From contig CAZAPG010000028.1 in assembly GCA_964486935.1 (NCBI GenBank), positions 22,012 to 86,011 on the forward strand: a stretch of 64,000 nt of DNA. Reading direction: 5' to 3'. Source of the DNA: CAZAPG01 sp964486935. GTDB taxonomy: Bacteria; Chloroflexota; Anaerolineae; 4572-78; J111. Shown one piece after another: positions 1-8,196 of this stretch; the first letter of the stretch is position 1, and every line of letters starts with the position of its first letter. The translations under genes and the position numbers were made by a program. The notes below the pieces were generated by a model. It was given only the letters and a program-made list of their open reading frames with translations, did no database searches and was not told the origin of the DNA.

Positions 1-808
1 GGGGGCGTTTGGGCCGCTCCTGAAACTCGGTGATGACTTCCAGAAATTGGCTGACCGCTTCTTCAAAAATGCGCTGGCCTTTTTCAAGGCTGGCTTTGGT
101 GGGTTGGCCCATTACGCCGCTGGCGGTACGGATGCTGGTCCAGGCGGGCAGGTAAATTGACCCGCCGCCAAAATGGTCTTCAAATACAAACGGGGCCGGG
201 CCGTCGGGCGGAATTTCATCGACGGCTTTGGACATGTCAACAGCGGCGGCATCCAGGGCCAGGTATAGGGAGGTCTCCAATTCGTCGGCGTGGGCCGAGC
301 CGGGAAAGTCAGACTCGCGCCAGGTGGCGTTGAAATCGGGGTTGACGCGCAGCAGGCTGGTCCAGGTTGTTGAAGCGCACAGGGCTTCGGTTTCAAGGTT
401 AATCTGGCGCGCCACCAGTTCGATCAGGTTGTCGTTGGGGGGGAACCCGTTGAGCAGCAGAATGTGGTCAAAACCGTGGTAGGCAAAGCCTTTCACCACC
501 GACACGCAGAAGCTCATAAAAGTTTTGGAGGCCACGCTGACCGTGCCGGGAAAATCCATCGCTTCCAGGCAATAACTGTAGGGAATAGTGGGCGCGACCA
601 GCATTTTTTCCGGCCGGCGTTCCCCGGCGGCCAGCGCCAGCGAGGTGACAATCAACTCGTCGGTATCGACCGGCAGGTGAGGGCCGTGCTGCTGAATAGT
701 CCCGACAGGCAAAATGACGACTTTTTTTAGTTTTACCGCTTCGTTGATTTCTTCCCAGGTTAAGTGGTCAAAGCGGTGCTGCTGGTCAACCGGTAGTCGT
801 TTGGCCAT
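1..808 (-). CDS. Creatininase family protein (C-terminus outside window)
   Basis: Predicted metal-dependent amidohydrolase of the creatininase superfamily, which hydrolyses cyclic or linear amides (creatinine, or formamide and lactam steps in cofactor maturation). About 269 residues are visible; the gene runs off the left edge. The N-terminal half carries the family signature QQHGPHLPVDTDE, whose His and Asp residues would bind the two metals. Start chosen at an ATG with an AAGGAGGCAG Shine-Dalgarno just upstream. It lies 33 bp downstream of the FAH-family gene on the same strand, so the two probably form a small catabolic operon. The exact substrate cannot be read from the sequence. Confidence 0.85.
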   Translation of the reverse strand, partial: MAKRLPVDQQHRFDHLTWEEINEAVKLKKVVILPVGTIQQHGPHLPVDTDELIVTSLALAAGERRPEKMLVAPTIPYSYCLEAMDFPGTVSVASKTFMSFCVSVVKGFAYHGFDHILLLNGFPPNDNLIELVARQINLETEALCASTTWTSLLRVNPDFNATWRESDFPGSAHADELETSLYLALDAAAVDMSKAVDEIPPDGPAPFVFEDHFGGGSIYLPAWTSIRTASGVMGQPTKASLEKGQRIFEEAVSQFLEVITEFQERPKRP

Positions 809-841
809 CCCTGCCTCCTTGCCGCTGCTAATTGACAAATT

Positions 842-1753
842 TTATTTGACGTAATTACGCAAAACACCCAGCCTGTCTATCTCGATTTCCACCACATCGC
901 CGGCTTTCAGGTAGATGGGCGGCTGGCGGAAGGCGCCGGTTCCGTGGGGGGTGCCGGTGCTGATGATATCGCCGGGAAGCAGGGTGCAGGTTTTGGTGAT
1001 AAAGGCGATCAACTCCGGTATTTTGAAGATTAACTCGCCGGTGTTGGAGTCCTGCACAAGCTGGCCGTTCAATCGACAACGAATAGCCAGTTGGTGGGGG
1101 TCGCCAACCTCATCTGGCGTAACCAAACAGGGGCCAAGGGGGCAAAATGTGTCAAAAGATTTACCGCGCACCCATTGCCCATCGGCAAACTGAACGTCCC
1201 TGGCGCTGATATCATTTAGAACGGTGTAACCGGCAATATAATCATAGGCTTTGTCTGGCGACACGTTGCGGGCTGTGCGCTTGATAACCAGCGCCAGCTC
1301 CGCCTCGTAATCAACTTTTGTGGTAGTATCTGCCGGCCAGGTGATATTTTGTTCCGGCCCGATAATTGCCGAAGGATATTTGACAAACGTCACCGGATGG
1401 TCAGGAACCGGGGTGTTGGTTTCGCGGCAGTGATCGTGATAGTTCAGGCCAACGCAAATGATTTTGCTGGGATTATTTAGAGGGGGCGCAATTTGCACCT
1501 GAGAAACAGGGTAAACAGAGGGGCTTGTGGGTCCATTGGTTTGGGCGTTTTGAAGCGGATTGATGGCGGCGGCAACGTCTGCCCAGATTGACTCTCCGGC
1601 CTGGAGAAAACTGCGCATATCCACGGGAAAGTCTTCAAGAGGCCGATGGTTATGGAAGGTATCATAAGCCTGAGCCAGGTCAATAACCTTATCAGAATTG
1701 AGCAGCGCGCCTAAACGTAAGGTTTCGTTGTGGTAAAATGATACGAGTCTCAT
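842..1753 (-). CDS. Fumarylacetoacetate hydrolase (FAH) family protein
   Basis: 303-aa member of the FAH family, which covers fumarylpyruvate hydrolases, acylpyruvases and oxaloacetate decarboxylases acting on beta-keto acids with Mg2+ or Mn2+. A short N-terminal domain (about residues 1-90) precedes the FAH core. In the core I see IICVGLNYHDH, then DYEAELALVI with the metal-ligand Glu pair, the SARDVQ segment with the third acidic ligand, and the C-terminal GDIISTGTPHGTG glycine-rich loop. Length and motif order match cytosolic FAH enzymes. ATG start preceded by GGAGG. Transcribed ahead of the creatininase gene, suggesting degradation of an aromatic or N-heterocyclic compound (inference). 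Confidence 0.9.
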   Translation of the reverse strand: MRLVSFYHNETLRLGALLNSDKVIDLAQAYDTFHNHRPLEDFPVDMRSFLQAGESIWADVAAAINPLQNAQTNGPTSPSVYPVSQVQIAPPLNNPSKIICVGLNYHDHCRETNTPVPDHPVTFVKYPSAIIGPEQNITWPADTTTKVDYEAELALVIKRTARNVSPDKAYDYIAGYTVLNDISARDVQFADGQWVRGKSFDTFCPLGPCLVTPDEVGDPHQLAIRCRLNGQLVQDSNTGELIFKIPELIAFITKTCTLLPGDIISTGTPHGTGAFRQPPIYLKAGDVVEIEIDRLGVLRNYVK

Positions 1754-2457
1754 ACCGCATCGCCTCCACCGGCAGTTTATGGATGACCACTCTATAACGA
1801 ATAGAAGAAATTTTTCAAAATGGTCTTACCATTTGACGATTTGTCCAATTATAGTATGCAAAGTTGCTCCTGTCAATTTTCTCAAAAAAGGATTGATTTC
1901 GTATAGTATTGCGCCGCAAAGATTTTATTTAGACTTGCGTAAATTATTTTCAGGAGAAGAGCGCGAGATTTTTGTAAACTGATCAGTTGAGGACTTGTCT
2001 CGCAAGAGCGCCGGTTATGGTTAAGGAGGGGCTTTTGAACAGCGAGTTCATTTTTGTGATTGCCTGGTGGCAATGTTAAGTTGATTTAGATGTATATTTG
2101 TCCAAAATGCCGATAAAATGGCTCAAAACGCGGACAAATTCTTACTTCGGATAAGAATAATTATCCGAAGTAAAACCACCGTACTGTATGGCACAGGACA
2201 AAGGAACTGTCCCCTTCCCCGGCCAATTCCAAAATAATATGTCTATGATTTGAGGGACAATCGCCGTTCCGATATTTATCCAAAAAAGCACGGAGCGCGC
2301 AAACTACCAGATTTGCGTTTGTGCTGAATAGTGTTTTCGAACCGAAATTTTGGACAGTTTTTTTGACCCGCTCATCTGGCTTGTTTTTGAGAAAAAATTT
2401 CAGAGCCGCTAATACTATACGAAAAAAATGCGCCCGTAAAGTCACCCAAGTAGCCCT
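1754..2457. other. Intergenic region without a convincing gene
   Basis: About 700 bp between the FAH gene and the S41 peptidase, more AT-rich than its neighbours. A 94-codon reading frame on the minus strand (2161-2445) has no recognisable domain and no good Shine-Dalgarno. It ends inside a perfect 13-bp inverted repeat (2142-2173). The frame contains a stretch resembling the ends of dispersed repeats rather than a conserved protein, so I read the region as regulatory DNA plus decayed or repeat sequence. Confidence 0.5.
2142..2173. repeat. Perfect 13-bp inverted repeat, 6-nt loop
   Basis: Arms TTACTTCGGATAA (2142-2154) and TTATCCGAAGTAA (2161-2173) pair perfectly around GAATAA. There is no T-run on either side, so it is not a typical intrinsic terminator. 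It could be a protein-binding site or the end of a small element. Confidence 0.7.
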
Positions 2458-3756
2458 TTATTTTACCACAGATAACGAGTGCCAATAAGTTGCTCCCTGA
2501 CCCAACTCAGCCTGTGGAAGCGAGTCAAGCGCCCGCAAAGCCTCCAGAATTTGCTTGTCATCGTTGTTGAGCAAGTCGCCAACACTCATCTCTTTTAGAG
2601 CTAACGGCGAAACCAATTCCGTTCCTACCGCCAGTTCAATTGTAATGTCTGGCTCAATTCCTTGTTTGCGAATGAGACGACCGCCAGGCGTAAGCCACTG
2701 GCTGGTTCCCAGTAACAAGGCCGACCCGTCATCTAAATCAAACGGGCGCAATACGGTGCCCGTGCCAAACGTGGTTTCGCCAATCACGACGCCTCGCTTG
2801 TGGTCTTGAATGGCCCCGGCAAAAATTTCTGCCGCGCTGGCCGAGCCGCGATTAATCAACACCACAATGGGTATCTCTGCGGCTATGCCGCCACGCCGCA
2901 CCGGAAAAGGTTCGCGGTTGCCGGCGGCATCTTCCTGAAGCAGTACATTCCCCTCCGTTAAAAACTGGCTGGTGACGCGCACAGCCTGCTCCAGCAACCC
3001 GCCCGGATTATTGCGCGCGTCCAAAATCAGGCCATTGGCTCCGGCAGCCCGGGCTTCGTTTATTGCCTCTTTGACATTGTCTTCCAAATTGGCATTGAAT
3101 TGACTGAGCCGAATCAACGCCACGTCGGTACCGGGGACCATCGCCCAGCTTGCCGCCGGAATTTTTATCTCGTCACGAACCACAGAAATTTCAAGACTCT
3201 CGCCCGTATCAGGTCGAAAAATGGTCAGCAGTACTTCACTGCCCTGTTCGCCGCGAATGCGCTCGACCGCATCCGAAAGCGACCACCCGGTAATGTCCTC
3301 TCGGTCAATCTCGATAATAATATCACCGGCCCTGAGACCGGCCCTTTGGGCCGGCGAGCCATCAAAGGGGGCTACAATCACCGGCAACCCATCTGCCATA
3401 CCCACCTGCGCGCCAATGCCAAAAAATTTGCCAGAGATGTCCGTGCGCTGCCGCTCAACCTCTTCTGGCGTTAGAAAGCGGGTGTGCCCCTCATCACCCA
3501 GGGCTTGAATTAAACCGTTGATGGCTCCGTAAGTCAACAGTTTGTCATCCAGCGTTTTTCGGTCAACAAAATGGTCGTGCGTAAGCTCCCACACCTGCCA
3601 GAAAACATCAAACTCGTCTGACTGGTCGCTCTGCGCCCGCACCACGCCCGGCTCTAACACGCCGGAGTTGCCGAAAATTACCCCGGCTGTAAACGCCCCG
3701 GAAGTTAAAATAAACAAGAACAAAGCGATGAGTGCTGCTTTAATGAAACGTTTCAT
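2458..3756 (-). CDS. S41 family C-terminal processing peptidase, catalytic Lys replaced
   Basis: 432-aa secreted or membrane-anchored protease homologue of the CtpA/tail-specific family. Order: an N-terminal hydrophobic signal segment (residues 5-25), a helical region, a PDZ domain (about 110-190, GIGAQVG...GSPAQRAGLRAGD), then the S41 core. The nucleophile Ser307 sits in GSASAAE. The position that holds the general-base Lys in CtpA (FGKG, 25 residues on) is Thr332 here (FGTG). The enzyme is therefore either inactive, a PDZ-type scaffold, or uses another base such as Lys320 (inference). ATG start. Neighbours do not indicate a substrate. Confidence 0.88.
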   Translation of the reverse strand: MKRFIKAALIALFLFILTSGAFTAGVIFGNSGVLEPGVVRAQSDQSDEFDVFWQVWELTHDHFVDRKTLDDKLLTYGAINGLIQALGDEGHTRFLTPEEVERQRTDISGKFFGIGAQVGMADGLPVIVAPFDGSPAQRAGLRAGDIIIEIDREDITGWSLSDAVERIRGEQGSEVLLTIFRPDTGESLEISVVRDEIKIPAASWAMVPGTDVALIRLSQFNANLEDNVKEAINEARAAGANGLILDARNNPGGLLEQAVRVTSQFLTEGNVLLQEDAAGNREPFPVRRGGIAAEIPIVVLINRGSASAAEIFAGAIQDHKRGVVIGETTFGTGTVLRPFDLDDGSALLLGTSQWLTPGGRLIRKQGIEPDITIELAVGTELVSPLALKEMSVGDLLNNDDKQILEALRALDSLPQAELGQGATYWHSLSVVK

Positions 3757-3899
3757 AAAATCACCCTGATTCTGCTAGTCACTACTTTTGACGTTTATAC
3801 CTGCGCCAGACTTTACCAGTTGCAGCTTAAGGCAAGCTGAAAATGCCTCAAATTGAAGCATCTTCCAAAATCTGTTAAAATTTTACCAAGGAGATACCA

Positions 3900-5615
3900 A
3901 TGCCCCAAACAACTGACCATTTACAGCGCCAACTTCACCGCATCGACGGCAAAAGTTACCCGGCCTACAAAGATATTCGTGGCAGTTATGCCTTTGATGA
4001 CTTTACCCTGTTTATCGACCATGTTCAGGGCGACCCCTTTGCCGCTCCCTCTCGCCTGCGCGCGCGGGCGCCAATGACCGTGGCCGCTTTTCCGCCGGAA
4101 ACCTACGCCAACCGCAGCCAGCTTATTGCCCTGCGCGATTTTTTGACCCGCGCCTTTGCCGGCGCCTGCCGCGATTTCAGCAGTCGCAATCGAGGCTCCG
4201 GCAAAAGCGGCCTGATTGCAATGGATATGCCCGGCCAGCAAATTTTAGAACGCTCGGCCATTGTTGTCAACGTAGATTTTGTGGAAGCTCGCTTTGTGAT
4301 GGGACTCCCCGCGCGCGGGCGGCGCGTGTTGGGGCGTCAGGCCGCCGAAATGCTGCTTCATGATATCCCTAAAATTGCTGAGGCAGCCCTCAAATACCAC
4401 AACCTCAACCACCGGCAACTTGCCGCGCACCTCAACGCCGCCGAAGACGCCGATACGCTGCGCAACAAACTATCAACCCTGGGGCTGGTCGCGTTTGTGG
4501 CCGATGGCAGCCACCTGCCCCGCCGCTCCGGCGTGGATGACCGCCCCCTGCGCGGCGAAGGCGTGGTCCCCTTCCGCAGCCCCAACAGCCTGCGGGTCGA
4601 AATTGACTTGCCCCACGCCGGGCGAGTCGCCGGGATGGGTATTCCCGCCGGGGTGACGCTAATTGTGGGCGGCGGCTACCACGGCAAAAGCACGCTGCTC
4701 TCGGCGCTGGAACTGGGCGTGTACAACCACATCCCCGGTGATGGCCGCGAGTTGGTGGTCTCCGAGCCGACCGCGGTCAAAATCCGGGCCGAGGATGGCC
4801 GCCGGGTTGAGGGGGTCGATATTCGGCCCTTTATCAGCAACCTGCCCAATGGCGGCAACGCCGCCGCCTTCCGCACCGATAACGCCAGTGGCAGCACCAG
4901 CCAGGCCGCCAACATCATCGAGGCGCTTGAGGTGGGGGCCAACCTGCTGCTGCTGGATGAGGATACCTGCGCCACCAATTTGATGATCCGCGATGCCCGC
5001 ATGCAAGCCCTGGTTGAAAAATCGGGCGAGCCGATTACCCCCTTCATCGACCGGGTGCGCCAACTGGCCAGCAAGCACGGCGTTAGCTCAATTTTGGTGT
5101 TAGGGGGCAGCGGCGATTATTTTGACGTGGCCGATACCGTCATCAGAATGGATGCCTACCTGCCCCGCGATGTGACCGCCCAGGCCAAAGCCGTGGCCGC
5201 CCAATATCCTACCGGGCGGCAAATCGAGGCTGCCGGCGCGTGGCCCGTTCCCGCTTCACGTATCCCCCTGGCAAATAGTCTCGACCCGCGCAAGGGCAAA
5301 CGGGCGGTAAATATCAAGGGGCGCGCGCTGCGGGCCGTTCTCTTTGGCGTCGAAGAAATTGACATGAGCGCCGTGGCCCAACTGGTCGACGAGGGGCAGG
5401 TGCGGGCCATTGGGCAGGCGCTCAACCTGGCCCGCGAGCAATTTATGAACAATTCGCGCACCGTCGCCCAGGTGGTCGAGGCCGTAATGGAGCAAGTTGC
5501 CCACCACGGGCTTGACGCGCTGGACCGGCGCGAAATTGGCGACTACGCGGCCTTTCGCCCATACGAACTGGCCGCCGCGCTCAACCGGTTGCGTACCTTG
5601 CGGGTCAAGCCGTAA
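3900..5615 (+). CDS. ATPase of the ABC class (PF09818-type)
   Basis: 571-aa cytosolic protein of the 'predicted ATPase of the ABC class' family. The N-terminal segment (about 1-230) has the family pattern SYAFDDFTLFIDHVQGDPFA and a Gly-rich SRNRGSGKSG loop. The ABC-like domain follows: Walker A GGGYHGKSTLL (about 260), signature-like ASGSTSQAANI (about 330) and Walker B LLLLDEDTCATN (about 352), where Asp-Glu replaces the usual Glu-Pro. The only structurally known relative I recall is a trypanosomal RNA-editing-associated protein, so nucleic-acid binding is possible but unproven. ATG start with AAGGAGAT 6-8 nt upstream. Confidence 0.9.
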   Translation: MPQTTDHLQRQLHRIDGKSYPAYKDIRGSYAFDDFTLFIDHVQGDPFAAPSRLRARAPMTVAAFPPETYANRSQLIALRDFLTRAFAGACRDFSSRNRGSGKSGLIAMDMPGQQILERSAIVVNVDFVEARFVMGLPARGRRVLGRQAAEMLLHDIPKIAEAALKYHNLNHRQLAAHLNAAEDADTLRNKLSTLGLVAFVADGSHLPRRSGVDDRPLRGEGVVPFRSPNSLRVEIDLPHAGRVAGMGIPAGVTLIVGGGYHGKSTLLSALELGVYNHIPGDGRELVVSEPTAVKIRAEDGRRVEGVDIRPFISNLPNGGNAAAFRTDNASGSTSQAANIIEALEVGANLLLLDEDTCATNLMIRDARMQALVEKSGEPITPFIDRVRQLASKHGVSSILVLGGSGDYFDVADTVIRMDAYLPRDVTAQAKAVAAQYPTGRQIEAAGAWPVPASRIPLANSLDPRKGKRAVNIKGRALRAVLFGVEEIDMSAVAQLVDEGQVRAIGQALNLAREQFMNNSRTVAQVVEAVMEQVAHHGLDALDRREIGDYAAFRPYELAAALNRLRTLRVKP

Positions 5616-5697
5616 GAAATCGGCGGGTAACACGTCATGCTAACCAGCAACAGATTTGCCCCCTCCCCTGCTAAAGCCTTTGTTTAATTTTTTGATA

Positions 5698-7167
5698 ATG
5701 AACTATACGAAAGACTTGCCTATCATGAAACTTGCCGATGGCCTGACCGTTGTGGTTAAACAAGATTGCCCCACCTGTGTTTTGGTAGAGCCGGTGCTGG
5801 CCCAATTAGCTCGCGCCGGTATTCCCCTGAGCGTTTATTCCCAGGATGACCCGGCCTTTCCCGCTACTATTCCCGATGTAAAAGATGATACCACGCTTGA
5901 GGCGTCGTACCATTTGAATATCGAAACCGTACCGACGCTGATTCGGGTGGAAAACGGCCAGGAGATAGCCCGAATTATGGGCTGGAATCGCGCCGAATGG
6001 GAATCGTTTACCGGCGTATCTAACTTGGGGCCAGCCTTACCGCCCTACCGCCCCGGCTGCGGCTCAAAAAGCGTTGAACCGGGCGTGACCGAAGAACTGG
6101 CCCTGCGCTTTGGTAACACCAAACTGCGGGCGCGGCGGGTCGAACTGGCGACTCTGGAGGATGATATCGAAGCCTGCTTTGAGCGCGGCTGGAGCGATGG
6201 CTTGCCGGTTGTGCCCCCCACCGAGGCGCGGGTGTTGCGGATGTTGGCGGGGAGCGCTCGCGCCCCTGATGAAATTGTGGGGATTATTCCGCCCAACAAT
6301 GTGGCCTGTACCGTTGAAAAAGTAGCCATCAACGCAGTGCTGGCCGGCTGCAAACCCGAATATTTGCCGGTGGTGCTGGCCGCCGTTGAGGCCGCCTGCC
6401 TGGATGAATTTTGCATGCACGGCGTGCTGGCCACCACCTATTTTTCCGGGCCGGTGGTAATTGTGAACGGCCCCGTGGCCAAAGCTATTGGGATGAATGC
6501 GGGCGTGAATGCGCTGGGCCAGGGCAACCGGGCCAACGCCGCCATTGGCCGGGCGTTGCAACTGGTCATCCGCAACGTGGGCGGCGGCATCCCCGGCGGG
6601 GTTGACCGGGCCGTGCTGGGCAACCCCGGCAAATACACCTTCTGCTTTGCCGAGCGAGAGGAAGACTCGCCCTGGGAGTCGCTGGCGGTAGAGCGAGGCT
6701 TTGCGCCCGACGCATCCACCGTCACCCTGTTTGCCGGCGACGGGGTGCAGGCCGTGGTCGACCAGATTTCCCGCGCGCCCGAGTCGCTGGCCCGCTCATT
6801 TGCGGCTTCGCTCCGGTCGGTGGCGCACCCCAAGCTGGCCCAGGCCGCCGACGCCCTGCTGGTCGTATCGCCCGAACACAGCCGCGTGTTTGCCCAGGCC
6901 GGCTGGAGCAAAGCCCGGCTGCGCCAGGAGTTGGAAGTGCTGCTGGAACTTCCAGCTGACGAGATTGTTCGGGGCGCCAATGGTATTGCCGAGGGTGTCC
7001 CCGCCGAGCGCCTTGGCGACCGCCCAACGCTGCCCAAATTTCGACCCGGCGGCCTGCAAATTGTGCGCGCCGGCGGCGCCGCCGGCATGTTCTCGGCCAT
7101 CATTGGCGGTTGGGCGGCCAGCGGCCCCAAAGGCAGCCAGCCGGTAACAGTTGAAATAAAAAAATAG
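5698..7167 (+). CDS. Thioredoxin-like protein partnered with UGSC selenoprotein
   Basis: 489-aa two-part protein. Residues 1-110 look like a thioredoxin fold with a CPTC redox motif at 24-27 and the cis-Pro region NIETVPTLI. The rest (about 150-489) is a large domain typical of genes next to UGSC selenoproteins, with ERGWSDGLPVVPPTE near its start and Gly-rich NVGGGIPGG. I chose the ATG at 5698; an upstream TTG and a downstream ATG at 5725 are alternatives, and none has a strong Shine-Dalgarno. Only 11 bp separate it from the UGSC gene, so it is co-transcribed and is a likely electron donor or redox partner for it (inference). Function otherwise unknown. Confidence 0.8.
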   Translation: MNYTKDLPIMKLADGLTVVVKQDCPTCVLVEPVLAQLARAGIPLSVYSQDDPAFPATIPDVKDDTTLEASYHLNIETVPTLIRVENGQEIARIMGWNRAEWESFTGVSNLGPALPPYRPGCGSKSVEPGVTEELALRFGNTKLRARRVELATLEDDIEACFERGWSDGLPVVPPTEARVLRMLAGSARAPDEIVGIIPPNNVACTVEKVAINAVLAGCKPEYLPVVLAAVEAACLDEFCMHGVLATTYFSGPVVIVNGPVAKAIGMNAGVNALGQGNRANAAIGRALQLVIRNVGGGIPGGVDRAVLGNPGKYTFCFAEREEDSPWESLAVERGFAPDASTVTLFAGDGVQAVVDQISRAPESLARSFAASLRSVAHPKLAQAADALLVVSPEHSRVFAQAGWSKARLRQELEVLLELPADEIVRGANGIAEGVPAERLGDRPTLPKFRPGGLQIVRAGGAAGMFSAIIGGWAASGPKGSQPVTVEIKK

Positions 7168-7178
7168 GAGGATACACT

Positions 7179-7703
7179 ATGCCAGATACCCGCATTTTGC
7201 TTGACCCCACCGCCGAGCGTTCTCCGGCCAAACGAACGCGCCAACCCCGGCCCGCCTCGCTGCAAGGGTTGACGGTTGGGCTGCTCGACATCTCGAAGCC
7301 GCGCGGCAATATTTTTTTGGACCGGCTTGAGGAAAAGTTAAGCGGCCAGGGAGTCGCCGTTAAACGATTTCAAAAACCCACCTATGCGCGGGTGGCCCCG
7401 GCGGACCTGAAATATGAAATCGTTGCCGGCTGCGACGTGGTTATCGAAGCCCTGGCCGATTGAGGCTCGTGTACAACGTGCAGTGTGCACGACATTACCG
7501 ATTTAGAGGGCCGGGGTATCCCGGCGTTGTTTGTCGCCTCATCTGAATTTATAGAGGCGGCCAAGAGCCAATCCGAGGCGCTGGGCTTTGAACCCGCCGC
7601 CGTCTTTGTCCCCCACCCCATCCAGGACCGCACCGACCAGGAGATGCGGGAATTGGCGGACGCCTCTTTTGAGCTGATCTTAAATGAAAGTTGCGCGGGC
7701 TGA
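7179..7703 (+). CDS. UGSC family selenoprotein (in-frame TGA = selenocysteine)
   Basis: 174-aa redox protein read through an in-frame TGA at codon 95. Upstream of the TGA is VVIEALAD, downstream GSCTTCSVHD, giving the family-defining motif ALAD-U-GSC with further Cys at 98 and 101. The frame stays open for 79 codons after the TGA and the sequence continues the family (IPALFVASSEF, ALGFEPAAVFVPHPIQ), so this is not a broken gene. A hairpin matching a bacterial SECIS lies 19 nt after the TGA. ATG start with AGGAGG. The fold and substrate are uncertain; a thiol-selenol redox role is inferred. Selenocysteine machinery (selA, selB, selC, selD) must lie elsewhere in the genome. Confidence 0.9.
7461..7463 (+). 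other. TGA selenocysteine codon
   Basis: In-frame TGA placed exactly at the U of the U-G-S-C motif of the UGSC family; followed by GGC TCG TGT (Gly-Ser-Cys). Confidence 0.88.
7470..7494 (+). promoter_or_regulatory. Putative bacterial SECIS element
   Basis: Stem CGTGCA (7477-7482) pairs perfectly with TGCACG (7486-7491) around the loop GTG. A lower 3-bp helix TGT/ACA (7470-7472 with 7492-7494) closes it with a 4-nt bulge. The loop begins with G, and 19 nt separate it from the TGA, within the usual bacterial SECIS window of roughly 16-37 nt. It would recruit SelB to decode the TGA. Confidence 0.75.
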
Positions 7704-7720
7704 CAAGGGGCGCGTGGCGG

Positions 7721-8143
7721 CTACCAGTCGTCGCCGGGGGGAGGCTCCATACCCGGCATATCCAGCCTGACTACCTCGCCGTGAACGTTGACGATGATTT
7801 TGAAGCCCATCATGCCCAGCATTATCCGGGCGTCGTCGGGCAGGCCAACCTGCATCACCTGCTCCATTTTGCCAATCGAGGAGTCGATGGCGGCTTTGGT
7901 AAACAGGTCATCCTGACCAATCAGCCCCATAATCTGCTCCGAGACCAGCTCTTTGTTGGCCTCGGCGTGTTGCTGGATAATCTCGATGACCTGTCGGTCA
8001 ATCTCTTCAGCGGCCACGTGCCGCCGAAAATCGCCATCCAAAATTACATAGTGCGGCTCCGCGCCGATAAAGGCGGTTTCAACTTGTTTGCCCTCTTCAT
8101 CAAAAACCAGGTTGGTAAATAACGGTTGTTTGGTTGTGGTCAT
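7721..8143 (-). CDS. Hypothetical protein, 140 aa
   Basis: I do not recognise this protein. It is acidic and soluble, with an N-terminal part containing LFTNLVFDEEG and HYVILDGDF, a helical middle, and a C-terminal beta-rich stretch ending in a Met/Pro-rich tail (MPGMEPPPGDDW). No Cys, no signal peptide. Start set at the ATG at 8143 with AAAGGTG upstream; a longer reading frame begins before an extended -10 promoter and is unlikely. Convergent with the UGSC gene, which ends 17 bp away. Confidence 0.65.
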   Translation of the reverse strand: MTTTKQPLFTNLVFDEEGKQVETAFIGAEPHYVILDGDFRRHVAAEEIDRQVIEIIQQHAEANKELVSEQIMGLIGQDDLFTKAAIDSSIGKMEQVMQVGLPDDARIMLGMMGFKIIVNVHGEVVRLDMPGMEPPPGDDW

Positions 8144-8170
8144 TGACGCACCTTTGGCTGTTTTGTCGAT

Positions 8171-8179
8171 ATTATACCA
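8171..8179 (-). promoter_or_regulatory. Extended -10 promoter of the 140-aa hypothetical gene
   Basis: Minus strand reads TGGTATAAT, an extended -10 (TGnTATAAT) 28 bp before the ATG at 8143. No clear -35. It supports the shorter start for this gene. Confidence 0.5.
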
Positions 8180-8196
8180 CGGGATGAACCAAACGT

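Noticed and set aside
2161..2445. 94-codon minus-strand frame as a real gene
   Set aside because: No domain, no Shine-Dalgarno, ends within an inverted repeat and has repeat-like sequence.
7461..7463. The TGA as a nonsense mutation making a pseudogene or two separate genes
   Set aside because: It lies at the defining U of the UGSC motif, the frame stays conserved after it, and a SECIS-like hairpin follows at the correct distance.
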